Shown here piece after piece: positions 9,156-17,653 of a stretch of 64,000 nt of DNA. Every line of letters begins with the position of its first letter. Within the stretch, counting starts at the first letter, position 1. A program made the translations under genes and the position numbers. The stretch comes from Rhodospirillaceae bacterium (GTDB taxonomy: Bacteria > Pseudomonadota > Alphaproteobacteria > Dongiales > Dongiaceae). The DNA lies in NCBI GenBank assembly GCA_016712715.1, contig JADJQM010000002.1, forward strand, positions 992,001 through 1,056,000, written 5' to 3'. The notes beneath the pieces are model-generated. The model was not told where the DNA came from. It was given only the letters and a program-made list of their open reading frames with translations, and did not search any database.

Positions 9156-10826
9156 CTAGGCGAACTCGAAATTCGACGTGGTGAGATCGGTGGTCGTGGT
9201 GGCGAAGCGCGTCAGTGCCACCGCGCCTTCCGACCCGCTGCCATCGGCATCCCACCAGACCGCGCCGGTCGAGACCAGGAAATAGCCATGGCCGGCATCG
9301 GGCGGTGTCGGCAGGGTCTTGCTCGCCGAGAACAGCAGGTAATCCTCGATCGCGGCATCGTCGGCAATGCCAAAGGCCGCCCGGTCGAAGGCAATGCTGT
9401 CTTCGGCGACGTTGAAGTCCTTGATCGTGTCGATACCGGCTTCAAGGCCGAAGGAGAAGGTGTCGGCGCCGGCACCGCCCGTCAGCGTGTCATTGCCGAC
9501 ACCGCCGATGAGGACGTCGTCACCGGCATCGCCGAAGATCCGGTCCTCGCCCTCGACTCCCCACAGAACGTCGCCGTCATTGCCGCCATAGAGTGAGTCA
9601 TTGCCGGTTTCGCCAGTCATCTGATCGGCGCCATCGCCGCCAGTCAGACTGTCGTTGCCGTCCCCGCCAAGAAGGACATCACTGCCGGTCCCGCCATCGA
9701 GCGAATCGTTCCCTCCATCGCCCTGCAGCGTGTCATCACCGGCATCGCCAAACAGCTTGTCGATGCCGTCGGCGCCCCACAGGTAGTCGCTGCCGTCGCC
9801 ACCCGAGAGCGTGTCATTGCCGGCATCGCCAATGAGTTGGTCGTTGCCGATACCGCCATTGAGCGTGTCCGTGCCTTCCCCACCCCAGGCCGTGTCGTCA
9901 CCGTCGCCGCCATTGAGGGTGTCATTGCCGATTTCGCCGCTGAGGCTGTCATTGCCGGCCCCGCCATTGAGCGTATCGATGCCGTCGCCGCCCATCAGGA
10001 AATCGTTGTCGGCATCGCCGTTCAGCGTGTCGTTGCCGGCATCACCCCAGATGACATCTGAGCCGAGGCCACCGGCGATCACGTCATTGCCGTTGCCGCC
10101 CAGCAACTGATCGTCGCCGACATCGCCCGACAGGGTGTCTTCGCCGTCTTCGCCGAACAGAATGTCATTGCCGTCGCCGCCCGCGAGCGTATCGTTGCCG
10201 AATTCGCCATTGAGTTGGTCATTGCCGGCCTCGCCATAGACCTTGTCGTCGCCGAAACCACCCCACAGGCGGTCGTCGCCGTTATTGCCGTAGAGCTTGT
10301 CATTGCCGTCGTCGCCGATGACCTGATCATTGCCTTCGCCACCGGAGACCGTATCGTTGCCGGCGCCGCCTCGAACGTCGTCGTCACCATTGCCGCCATT
10401 GACGAAGTCGTCGCCCTCATCGGCGGCGATATAGTCGTTGCCATCGTCGCCGCGCAAGGTGTCGATCCCGGCGCCGCCCCAGATGAAGTCGTTGCCGCTA
10501 CCGCCGGAAACGTAGTCGTTTCCATTTTCGCCATAAAGCTGGTCGTCGCCGGCATCGCCGCGCAGGGAATCGTTCTCCTCGCCGCCCCACAGCCCGTCAT
10601 TGCCATTGCCGCCATAGAGCTGGTCCAGGCCGATATCGCCGATCAGAAAATCATGGCCGTTGCCGCCATTGAGAATGTCGTTGCCGGCAAATCCGAACAG
10701 CGAATCATTGTCGTCAGCCGGTCCCTGATCACCGGGCAGATTGGAGATCGCCCAGCCGCTGATCGTGTCGGCAAGCTCGGTGCCGAGTATTTCTTCCGAC
10801 GCATTCGTCCCGTTGATGATAGCCAC
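9156..10826 (-). CDS. RTX (hemolysin-type calcium-binding repeat) protein
   Basis: 556 residues, of which roughly residues 38-455 are an almost unbroken run of RTX nonapeptides of the GGxGxDxLx type that bind calcium as a beta-roll. The first 37 residues (MAIINGTNASEEILGTE...) are also repeat-like and no Sec signal is present. The C-terminus (DTIKDFNVAEDSIAFDRAAFG... to TTSNFEFA) resembles C-terminal type I secretion signals. No enzymatic domain is visible. No ABC exporter, membrane-fusion or TolC-like gene is nearby, so secretion would need a system encoded elsewhere. Confidence 0.9.
   Translation of the reverse strand: MAIINGTNASEEILGTELADTISGWAISNLPGDQGPADDNDSLFGFAGNDILNGGNGHDFLIGDIGLDQLYGGNGNDGLWGGEENDSLRGDAGDDQLYGENGNDYVSGGSGNDFIWGGAGIDTLRGDDGNDYIAADEGDDFVNGGNGDDDVRGGAGNDTVSGGEGNDQVIGDDGNDKLYGNNGDDRLWGGFGDDKVYGEAGNDQLNGEFGNDTLAGGDGNDILFGEDGEDTLSGDVGDDQLLGGNGNDVIAGGLGSDVIWGDAGNDTLNGDADNDFLMGGDGIDTLNGGAGNDSLSGEIGNDTLNGGDGDDTAWGGEGTDTLNGGIGNDQLIGDAGNDTLSGGDGSDYLWGADGIDKLFGDAGDDTLQGDGGNDSLDGGTGSDVLLGGDGNDSLTGGDGADQMTGETGNDSLYGGNDGDVLWGVEGEDRIFGDAGDDVLIGGVGNDTLTGGAGADTFSFGLEAGIDTIKDFNVAEDSIAFDRAAFGIADDAAIEDYLLFSASKTLPTPPDAGHGYFLVSTGAVWWDADGSGSEGAVALTRFATTTTDLTTSNFEFA
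9461..10712. repeat. 27-bp tandem repeat region encoding RTX nonapeptides
   Basis: The DNA shows a 27-bp period (recurring tcgttgccg/tcattgccg and gccgcca blocks) that follows the nine-residue RTX repeat of the minus-strand gene. It is a coding repeat, prone to recombination and misassembly, and not a CRISPR array. Confidence 0.8.
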
Positions 10827-11000
10827 GATTGCCTACTCCCCATGACGTTGCAGAGGAGAAAAGCATAGTAAAAAGGCCCCGTTTTGCGGCACGAATTAAG
10901 TCATCATTGATTTCGCTTGGGAATGCCGGAAAACATTTAGATCATGGTGATAGGTCGGCAGAATATCGTCAAAATCAGGCGACAACTGAGCTCTTGAATC

Positions 11001-11969
11001 CTATTGGCTGACGGGCAGCGACGGCGTCGCTTGTCGCCGGCGCGCGCGGGCGAGCGTTGTTTCGCGGTGAATGATGTAGATGCCGCTTGCCACCACAACC
11101 AGGCCGCCGATGATCAAATACCTGTCCGGTAATTCATCGAACAGCATGGACCCGAGCAGGAAGCCATAGACCAGGGCCATGTAGTCGAACGGCGCCACGA
11201 CGGAGACCGAGGCGCGGCGGAAGGCGGTGGTGAGAGCAATCTGGGCGATTCCGCCCATGATGCCGATGGCCACCAGCAGGCCGATTTCGGGCCCGAATTG
11301 CGGCCAGTGCCAGCGGAGCGCGGGATCAACGGCACCCAGCGGCAAGGTGAACAGCGACGCGACGGTCGCGAACAGCGTGAAATAGAAGACAATCGTGGTC
11401 GGTGGTTCGGTATCGGCGAGGCGGCGGATCGAGATCATCGCGAGCGCATAGAACACGGATGCCAGCAGCGGCACGAGGGCCGCGGGGTCGAACACGCCGG
11501 AGCCGGGACGCGTCATGATGAGCACCCCGACAAACCCCACAATGACCGCGCTCCAGCGGCGCCAGCCGACCTTCTCGCCAAGCAAGGGGACCGAGAGCAC
11601 CGTCAGGAAGATCGGGCCGGAAAGGCCAAGGGCGATCGCCTCGGACAGCGGCAGCAGCTTGTAGGACCAGAAGAAGAAATACATCGCCGACACGCCGAAG
11701 AGGCTGCGCCAGACATGCCCCCAGGGCCGCGCGGTGCGGAACTGCAGGCGCCGCTCCACCAACAGCATGTAGCTGAGCAGCGGCAGGAATGCGAACAGGT
11801 TGCGCACGAAGACCAGTTCGCCGGTCGGGTAATGGTAGGTTTCCGACACATGCTTGATGATGCTGTCCATCGATGTGAAGAGAAAGACAGCAAGGTTCAT
11901 CAGCAGGATCGCCTGGACGGGGCGGTCGCCAGACGCAAGGTTCCGGGCGGGTTTGGGCAAGGCGGGCAT
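11001..11969 (-). CDS. DMT superfamily transporter (EamA family)
   Basis: About 322 residues with ten predicted membrane segments in two EamA repeats (for example AILLMNLAVFLFTS, VLIMTRP..., IIGGLVVVASGIYIIH). It belongs to the drug/metabolite exporter superfamily; substrate cannot be read from sequence. The ATG at 11969 is chosen because it leaves a short cytosolic N-terminus; an in-frame ATG at 12017 is the alternative. Transcribed away from the caspase gene. Confidence 0.88.
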   Translation of the reverse strand: MPALPKPARNLASGDRPVQAILLMNLAVFLFTSMDSIIKHVSETYHYPTGELVFVRNLFAFLPLLSYMLLVERRLQFRTARPWGHVWRSLFGVSAMYFFFWSYKLLPLSEAIALGLSGPIFLTVLSVPLLGEKVGWRRWSAVIVGFVGVLIMTRPGSGVFDPAALVPLLASVFYALAMISIRRLADTEPPTTIVFYFTLFATVASLFTLPLGAVDPALRWHWPQFGPEIGLLVAIGIMGGIAQIALTTAFRRASVSVVAPFDYMALVYGFLLGSMLFDELPDRYLIIGGLVVVASGIYIIHRETTLARARRRQATPSLPVSQ

Positions 11970-12061
11970 AGGGGGAATTCTGACCTGGATACGCGGCGGG
12001 AAGGGAACAAGCACCATAACGTGCTGCTGACTGTGGCGGAAGGCGGCGTATCGCGCTATTT

Positions 12062-14131
12062 ATGGCGGCTGGGGTAGCTGCGACGGGTAACAACGTGCCG
12101 AACCCGCTTTTCGCCAAGACGTTCGCACTTGCGCTGGCCATCGGCCTGTCGTTGCTGGGACATCTGTCACCGGCGCGGGCCGAACCGCGCGTGGCCCTGG
12201 TGATCGGCAACGCCGAATATGGCAGCGAGATGGGGCGTTTGCCCAACCCCGCACGCGACGCCGCCTTGATGGAAAAATCCCTGAGCGCCGCCGGGTTCGA
12301 GGTGATCGCCATCACCGATGCCGACCAGAAGGCCATGAAACGGGCGATCAGCGACTTCGGCAAACGCCTGACCGCAGCCGGCCCAGACGCCACCGCCCTG
12401 TTCTACTACTCAGGCCATGGCCTGCAGGTGGCGGGCGAGAACTACCTCAGTCCGGTCCAGGCCCATATCACGGCCGAAGCCGATGTCGATCTTGAGGCGA
12501 TCTCCGCCGACACGATCCTAAAACAGATGCAGTTCGCATCGGCGCGCGTGAACATCATCATCCTTGATGCCTGCCGCAACAATCCTCTGCCGCGTGGATT
12601 TCGGTCGGCGCAGATGGGACTTGCCCGCATGGAGGCGCCGCGTGGCTCCTTCGTCGCATATTCGACAGCGCCGGGTGAAGTGGCGACCGATGGCAGTGGG
12701 CAGAACTCGCCCTATACAGCAGCCCTGGCTGCCGCGATCACCACGCCCGGCCTCTCCATCGAGGAGGCCTTTCGCACGGTGCGCGGGAGTGTCCTCACCG
12801 AAACCGGCAACACGCAGACGCCTTGGGAATCCTCGTCGCTGACAGCGCCGTTCTTTTTCACCCCGGTCGACGTGCCAGCCGAAGCGCCGGACGTCGCGCA
12901 GGGTCCAAGGGAGGTAGAACTTGCTTTCTGGAATTCGATCAAGGACAGCAAGGATCCGGCCGATTTTGTTGCCTATCTTGAAGAATACCCGCAGGGAAAT
13001 TTTACCCGTCTCGCCAGGAACCGCCTCAACATGCTGACTGGGGCAAGTGTCGCGCAAGCCGCGCCGCCGACCGTGGAGACGGCACCAGCGACGTCGCCGG
13101 ACGTGGCAAGTGCCGCGACCGACGCGCCGGAGAAGGCGCTGGACAATGCACCGAGCGATCCGGTTGCCGCCGCCGAAATCTGCCACAGTGAAACCGCCGC
13201 CGCCGAGCAGCGACTTACCGCTTGCCAGACTGCCTTGAACCGGGAGGGCCTCGACGATATTGCCAAGGCCGATTTCACGAATGAGATCGGTCGTGCCCAT
13301 TACGAGCTTTCGCACTATGACGAGGCCATTGCCGCCTATCGCGCGGCGATGTTGCTCGATCCCAAGCAGCCCGCCTATCCTGCCAATCTCGGATTGGCGT
13401 TGTCCGATAGCGGAAAGTATCAGGAGGCGATCGCTGCCTACGACCAGGCCGTGGCACTCGACCCGAAGAATGTCTGGAATTTCTACAACCGCGGTTCTGC
13501 CTATCTCAACACCGGCGCGCCGGCCAAGGCCGCGGCCGATCTCGATGCAGCACTCGCCATCGACGAGAACTTCGACCTGCTGGCATCGCGTGGCTTCATC
13601 AGTCTCGCTGAGGGCAAGGAATCGGATGCTGCGGATTACACCGTGCGCGCCATGGCGACGGATGGCGAGGCGGCCAGCCTGCAGAGCATCGCCCTTCTCT
13701 ATCTCCTGGAGCGCGACAGCGACGCGGTCGCCATGGTCGATCGTCTGATCAGGCAGAATACCGGCTACGGCTATGGCGAGATCTGGAAGGCCATGTTGCT
13801 CATGCGGCAGGGCAATTCGGGTGCTGCGCGGTCGCTCATGGCCAAGACCCTGGAGGATCACGGCAAGGACTGGCCGGGCATGCTGATGCGCTGGATGCTC
13901 GGCAAATATGACGATGCGACCCTGCTCTCCAAGGCCCATGAGGGCACCAGGCAGGATGTCCAGAACCAGTTATGCGAAGCCAATTTCTATCTGGGTGTCC
14001 GTAGCCTGGAAAATGGCGACAAGGCCCAAGCCATCGCTTTCTTCACCGATGCCGCGGCGACCGAGGTCTTCAATTACATCGAATACCATGTCGCCAACGC
14101 CTACCTGCTTCGCCTCAAGGCCGCCGATTGA
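12062..14131 (+). CDS. Secreted caspase-family (peptidase C14) protein with TPR repeats
   Basis: 689 residues. An N-terminal signal peptide (LALAIGLSLLGHLSPARA) is predicted to be cut after about residue 40. The caspase p20-like domain follows (RVALVIGNAEY), with the catalytic dyad H119 in YYSGHG and C171 in ILDACRNNP, both present. A Pro/Ala-rich linker (about residues 330-370) leads to TPR repeats at about 400-520 (AIAAYRAAMLLDPKQ, AIAAYDQAVALDPKN, AAADLDAALAIDEN). The architecture suggests a periplasmic bacterial metacaspase-like protease or scaffold. Related proteins usually favour basic residues at P1; that is family knowledge, not seen here. A GTG at 12095 is an alternative start. Confidence 0.9.
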   Translation: MAAGVAATGNNVPNPLFAKTFALALAIGLSLLGHLSPARAEPRVALVIGNAEYGSEMGRLPNPARDAALMEKSLSAAGFEVIAITDADQKAMKRAISDFGKRLTAAGPDATALFYYSGHGLQVAGENYLSPVQAHITAEADVDLEAISADTILKQMQFASARVNIIILDACRNNPLPRGFRSAQMGLARMEAPRGSFVAYSTAPGEVATDGSGQNSPYTAALAAAITTPGLSIEEAFRTVRGSVLTETGNTQTPWESSSLTAPFFFTPVDVPAEAPDVAQGPREVELAFWNSIKDSKDPADFVAYLEEYPQGNFTRLARNRLNMLTGASVAQAAPPTVETAPATSPDVASAATDAPEKALDNAPSDPVAAAEICHSETAAAEQRLTACQTALNREGLDDIAKADFTNEIGRAHYELSHYDEAIAAYRAAMLLDPKQPAYPANLGLALSDSGKYQEAIAAYDQAVALDPKNVWNFYNRGSAYLNTGAPAKAAADLDAALAIDENFDLLASRGFISLAEGKESDAADYTVRAMATDGEAASLQSIALLYLLERDSDAVAMVDRLIRQNTGYGYGEIWKAMLLMRQGNSGAARSLMAKTLEDHGKDWPGMLMRWMLGKYDDATLLSKAHEGTRQDVQNQLCEANFYLGVRSLENGDKAQAIAFFTDAAATEVFNYIEYHVANAYLLRLKAAD

Positions 14132-14237
14132 TGCCCGCCAGCTCAATGATCTGGGGCCTTATTCCCATCGGGTCACAATCTTGAGCGGTTTTAGATTTCG
14201 GCTTTTCACTCTGATCCCGTTGCATTAAGGTTTTTGC

Positions 14238-14657
14238 ATGGAAACCAAGCGGCCCTTCACATCGATTCTCGCCAAGCTCAAGGATGCTGGCTTGCGCCCC
14301 ACCCGTCAGCGCTTGTCACTCGCCAAGCTCCTGTTCGAGGGCGGCGACCGCCACATCTCGGCGGAGGATCTCCATGCCGAGGCCGTGGCGAACCGGATCT
14401 CGGTGTCGCTGGCCACGATCTACAACACGCTCCACCAGTTCACGAGTGCGGGCCTGCTGCGGGAAGTGGTGGTTGAGCCGGGCCGCTCCTACTTCGACAA
14501 CAACATCACCTCGCATCATCATTTCTTCGTCGAGGGCGAGGGGAAGCTGATCGACATTCCGGCATCGGAAGTGGCCCTGAGCCAGCTGCCGGCGGCGCCC
14601 GCGGGCATGAAAGTCTCGCGCGTGGACGTCATCGTTCGACTTGCGAATGATAATTAA
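14238..14657 (+). CDS. irr: Iron response regulator Irr (Fur family)
   Basis: 139 residues with the Fur fold: N-terminal winged helix (GLRPTRQRLSLAKLLF, VSLATIYNTLHQF) and the metal/heme-responsive dimerisation part with the His-rich ITSHHHFFVEGEGKLIDIP typical of Irr rather than Fur. Irr represses heme and iron-storage genes under iron limitation in alphaproteobacteria. No N-terminal GCPWHD-type heme motif is present. It is followed by a rubrerythrin gene, a conserved pairing that suggests control of the peroxide-stress cluster downstream. Confidence 0.9.
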   Translation: METKRPFTSILAKLKDAGLRPTRQRLSLAKLLFEGGDRHISAEDLHAEAVANRISVSLATIYNTLHQFTSAGLLREVVVEPGRSYFDNNITSHHHFFVEGEGKLIDIPASEVALSQLPAAPAGMKVSRVDVIVRLANDN

Positions 14658-14709
14658 TTCGCTAATTAGATCAGTCACTAAACCTACTCATTAAAACGAT
14701 TCCAATCTG

Positions 14710-14738
14710 TTGACAGGGTCTGGGCCGAGGCATAGATT
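14710..14738 (+). promoter_or_regulatory. Sigma70-type promoter for the rubrerythrin gene
   Basis: TTGACA at 14710-14715 and TAGATT at 14733-14738 are separated by exactly 17 bp, placing the start of transcription near 14745 and leaving a leader of about 95 nt. An AT-rich stretch with TTAG...CTAA symmetry just upstream (about 14666-14681) could be a regulator site, possibly for Irr; that is a guess. Confidence 0.65.
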
Positions 14739-14839
14739 CGGTCCACCAACAAGCTTGTCGCGGCGCGCTCTGCCTGTTTCAAAAGAAGACGGAACCCCGC
14801 ACCAAGATCCGCGCAACCCATTTAGCTAGGGAGACGAAA

Positions 14840-15259
14840 ATGGCCGCTCTGAAGGGCTCCAAGACCGAGGGCAATCTGAAGGACGCATTTGCCGGCGAAA
14901 GCCAGGCTAACCGACGCTACCTCTATTTCGCACAGAAGGCCGATGTCGAAGGTTACAACGACGTCGCCGCCGTGTTCCGCTCGACCGCGGAAGGCGAGAC
15001 CGGCCACGCGCACGGCCATCTCGAATTCCTCGAGGAAGTCGGCGATCCGGCGACGGGTCTGCCGATCGGCGCGACCGCGCCCAATCTGAAAGCCTCGATT
15101 GCCGGTGAAACCCACGAATACACCGACATGTATCCGGGCATGGCGCGCACCGCGCGCGAAGAAGGCTTCGACGAGATCGCCGACTGGTTCGAGACTCTGG
15201 CGAAGGCTGAAAAGTCCCATGCCGGCCGCTTCCAGAAAGCGCTCGACACCCTGGGCTGA
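14840..15259 (+). CDS. Rubrerythrin (diiron domain only)
   Basis: A four-helix diiron protein that reduces hydrogen peroxide. Ligands visible: E20, the motif E53-x2-H56, E90/E93, and E124-x2-H127. At 139 residues it consists of the erythrin domain alone; the C-terminal rubredoxin domain of classical rubrerythrins is missing, so an external electron donor is needed. The Fe-S oxidoreductase encoded next is the obvious candidate. Ribosome site AGGGAGACG at 14828-14836. Confidence 0.92.
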   Translation: MAALKGSKTEGNLKDAFAGESQANRRYLYFAQKADVEGYNDVAAVFRSTAEGETGHAHGHLEFLEEVGDPATGLPIGATAPNLKASIAGETHEYTDMYPGMARTAREEGFDEIADWFETLAKAEKSHAGRFQKALDTLG

Positions 15260-15268
15260 CGCACAAGA

Positions 15269-15378
15269 CCCCTCACCCCAACCCCTCTCCCCGCAAGCGC
15301 GGGGCGAGGGGCCAGTTGCCGGTCTCGCTGGAAACTCCCTCGCCCCACGAAGTGGGGAGAGGGTCGGGGTGAGGGGTC
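15269..15378. repeat. Paired palindromic GC-rich repeat (REP-like), copy pair 2
   Basis: Two inverted copies flank a short spacer with CTCGCTGGAAACTCCCTCG, and the outer ends CCCCTCACCCC and GGGGTGAGGGG are mutually complementary. The module fills the gap between the rubrerythrin and Fe-S protein genes. Confidence 0.85.
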
Positions 15379-15420
15379 TTCAAGTTTTCTCCTGCAACCG
15401 AACGTGCGAGGGATGGGTCC

Positions 15421-16752
15421 ATGCGCGAAGGCAGCCTGGAGGCACCGGTTCGCCACAAGATCGATTGGCAGAACCCCGATTTCTACGACAAGGGCAAGCT
15501 CGACGCGGAAATGCACCGCGCCTTCGAGATCTGTCACGGGTGCCGTCGTTGTTTCAACCTGTGCGATTCATTCCCGCGCCTCTTCGACCTCGTGGATGCC
15601 AGCCCCGACGAAGTAGCCGGTGTCGCCACCGCGGATTACAAGCAGGTGGTCGATGCCTGCACGTTGTGCGACCTCTGCTTCATGACGAAATGCCCCTATG
15701 TGCCGCCGCATGAATGGGCGCTCGATTTTCCGCACCTCATGCTGCGCTACCGTGCCGCCGAGTTACAACAAGGCAGGAACGACAAGATCTATGGCCAGCT
15801 GACCGAGACCGATCGCAACGGCAAGGCCGCCGGCATGCTGGCGCCGATTGCCAATGCCGTCACAGAAAGCACTGTCGCGCGCCAGGTGATGGAAAAGGTC
15901 GTGGGCATCGACCACCGCGCCCATCTGCCGAAATTCCACGGCCGCACTTTGGTGCTGCGCGCCATGGAGAACAAGCCGGAGGTCAACAAGGAAGCCCCCG
16001 CCTATGGCCGCAAGGCCGTGCTCTATGCGACCTGCTTTGCCAATTACAACAACCCGGATATCGGCATGGCCGCGATCCAGGTGCTGGCGAAGAACGGCGT
16101 CGAGACCGAGGTCGTCTATCCGCGCTGCTGCGGCATGCCGCAGCTGGAGCAGGGCGACATCGCCCGCGTCGCCGACCATGCCCACTCCGTCGCGGATGCG
16201 TTGCTGCCCTATGTCGAGCAGGGCTATGACGTGGTGGCTCTGGTGCCGTCCTGCTCGCTCATGCTGAAATTTGAATGGCCGCTCATTCTGCCCGACGAGG
16301 ACAAGATCAAGCGGCTCTCGCAAGCGACGTTCGACATTTCGGAATATGTCGTCGACATCGCCAAGCGCGATGGCCTGGCGCCTGGACTGCAGCCGATGGA
16401 GGGTGGTGTTGCCTTGCACATCGCCTGCCATGCGCGGGCGCAGAACATGGGCCAGAAGGCCACCGAGATGCTGAAGCTCATTCCGGAGGCGGATCTTGCC
16501 GTGATCGAGCGCTGCTCGGGCCATGGCGGCGCCTGGGGCGTGCTCAAGGAGAATTTCGACATCGCCCTCAAGATCGGCAAGCCGGTGGCGCGCCAAATGA
16601 TGAACTCCGGCAAGCGCCAGATTTCGTCGGAATGCCCGCTGGCAGGTGCCCATATCCTGCAAGGCATCGGTGTCCTGAAGCCAGGCGAACAACTGGCTGA
16701 AGAGGCGCCGCACCCGATCGAGCTGTTTGCCCGGGCCTACGGGTTGATGTGA
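15421..16752 (+). CDS. Heterodisulfide reductase-related Fe-S oxidoreductase (two 4Fe-4S, two CCG domains)
   Basis: 443 residues. Two N-terminal [4Fe-4S] motifs are visible: C-x2-C-x2-C-x3-C in CHGCRRCFNLC and C-x2-C-x2-C-x4-C in CTLCDLCFMTKCP. Two cysteine-rich CCG-type domains follow (YPRCCGMPQLEQG and ERCSGHGGAWG), as in GlpC/HdrB-like proteins. In proteobacteria this gene type regularly lies between a rubrerythrin and a DUF3501 gene, and I infer that it passes electrons to rubrerythrin for peroxide reduction. GCGAGGG at 15407-15413 can act as ribosome site. Confidence 0.88.
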   Translation: MREGSLEAPVRHKIDWQNPDFYDKGKLDAEMHRAFEICHGCRRCFNLCDSFPRLFDLVDASPDEVAGVATADYKQVVDACTLCDLCFMTKCPYVPPHEWALDFPHLMLRYRAAELQQGRNDKIYGQLTETDRNGKAAGMLAPIANAVTESTVARQVMEKVVGIDHRAHLPKFHGRTLVLRAMENKPEVNKEAPAYGRKAVLYATCFANYNNPDIGMAAIQVLAKNGVETEVVYPRCCGMPQLEQGDIARVADHAHSVADALLPYVEQGYDVVALVPSCSLMLKFEWPLILPDEDKIKRLSQATFDISEYVVDIAKRDGLAPGLQPMEGGVALHIACHARAQNMGQKATEMLKLIPEADLAVIERCSGHGGAWGVLKENFDIALKIGKPVARQMMNSGKRQISSECPLAGAHILQGIGVLKPGEQLAEEAPHPIELFARAYGLM

Positions 16753-16788
16753 GGACGCATTTGATCGGTCTGCCCTGATAGAACACGC

Positions 16789-16889
16789 CCCCTCTCCCCT
16801 CGCGGGAGAGGGTCGGGGTGAGGGGTTAGATCGAGCGAGACTGAAATCAAAGACCCCTCACCCAACCCTCTCCCGCGAGGGGAGAGGGC
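16789..16889. repeat. Paired palindromic GC-rich repeat (REP-like), copy pair 3
   Basis: Two copies at about 16789-16827 and 16853-16889 in opposite orientation. This pair has the reverse arrangement of pair 2: CCTCTCCCCTCGCGGG outward first. It separates the Fe-S protein gene from DUF3501. Confidence 0.85.
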
Positions 16890-16926
16890 TTGAGGTTCAC
16901 TCCGCAAGAACCGAACGGACTCCGAC

Positions 16927-17520
16927 ATGACCACCCGTAAAAAATCCATCACCGCTGCCGATATCCTGCCGATCGCCGACTACACCAAGATCCGGTCGGA
17001 GAAACGGAAGGCCGTGGTCGCCATCAAGAAAAAGCGCCGCATGGAAGTTGGCCCCGTGGCGACGTTCTATTTCGAGAGCTACGACACCATGCTGCAGCAG
17101 GTGCAGGAAATGCTCTATATCGAGAAGGGCGGCGATGCGCAGCTGGTCGATGAATTGCGCGCCTACAACCCGCTCATCCCCAAGGGTCGCGAGCTGGTGG
17201 CGACCGTCATGTTCGAGATCGACGATCCGGTGCGGCGCACCAACTTCCTCAACCGCCTCGGCGGTGTCGAGCATACCGCCTTCCTGAAATTCGCCGGCGA
17301 GACCGTGAAGGGCGTGCCGGAGGAAGACCAGGACCGCACCAACGAACAGGGCAAGGCCTCATCCGTGCAGTTCATCCACTTCCCGCTTACGGATGCGCAG
17401 GCGGCGGCGTTCAAGCAAGGCGGCCAGCAGATCATCCTGGGCTTCGATCACCCGGCCTATGCGCATATGGCGGTGATCGGCGAAGAAACGCGGGCGGCGC
17501 TGGCGGGCGATCTGGACTGA
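16927..17520 (+). CDS. DUF3501 family protein
   Basis: 197 residues, soluble, with the conserved N-terminal ITAADILPIADYTKIRSEKR typical of DUF3501. Function unknown; the gene is a constant neighbour of rubrerythrin and the HdrB/GlpC-like Fe-S protein, which points to the same peroxide-detoxification path. Confidence 0.88.
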   Translation: MTTRKKSITAADILPIADYTKIRSEKRKAVVAIKKKRRMEVGPVATFYFESYDTMLQQVQEMLYIEKGGDAQLVDELRAYNPLIPKGRELVATVMFEIDDPVRRTNFLNRLGGVEHTAFLKFAGETVKGVPEEDQDRTNEQGKASSVQFIHFPLTDAQAAAFKQGGQQIILGFDHPAYAHMAVIGEETRAALAGDLD

Positions 17521-17534
17521 GGCTCACGCTCCTT

Positions 17535-17633
17535 CGTCATGGTCGGCGTAGGCCGACCACCCACGAGTTTCTGTCCGTCGATCGAGCAGTAGCCAGCAAA
17601 GTCGTGGGTGGTACGCCTTCGCGTACCATGACG
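17535..17633. repeat. Inverted pair of CGTCATGGT...ACCACCCACG palindromic elements
   Basis: A second repeat family. The left copy 17535-17566 and the right copy 17603-17633 are inverted relative to each other (CGTCATGGT...ACCACCCACG). Each contains its own hairpin: GGTCGGC-GTA-GGCCGACC on the left and GGTACGC-CTTC-GCGTACC on the right. The ends match the widespread alphaproteobacterial element of the GTCATGG...CCATCCACG form. It lies between the convergent DUF3501 and SH3 genes and may double as a bidirectional terminator. Confidence 0.8.
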
Positions 17634-17653
17634 ATAAAGAGTAGGGCGGCGCC

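Noticed and set aside
9461..10712. A regular repeat array that could suggest CRISPR
   Set aside because: The period is 27 bp with no unique spacers, and it encodes RTX nonapeptides in a continuous reading frame.
14660..14700. An Irr/Fur box upstream of rubrerythrin
   Set aside because: TTAG...CTAA symmetry is present but too short and different from the known ICE or Fur box to be called with confidence.
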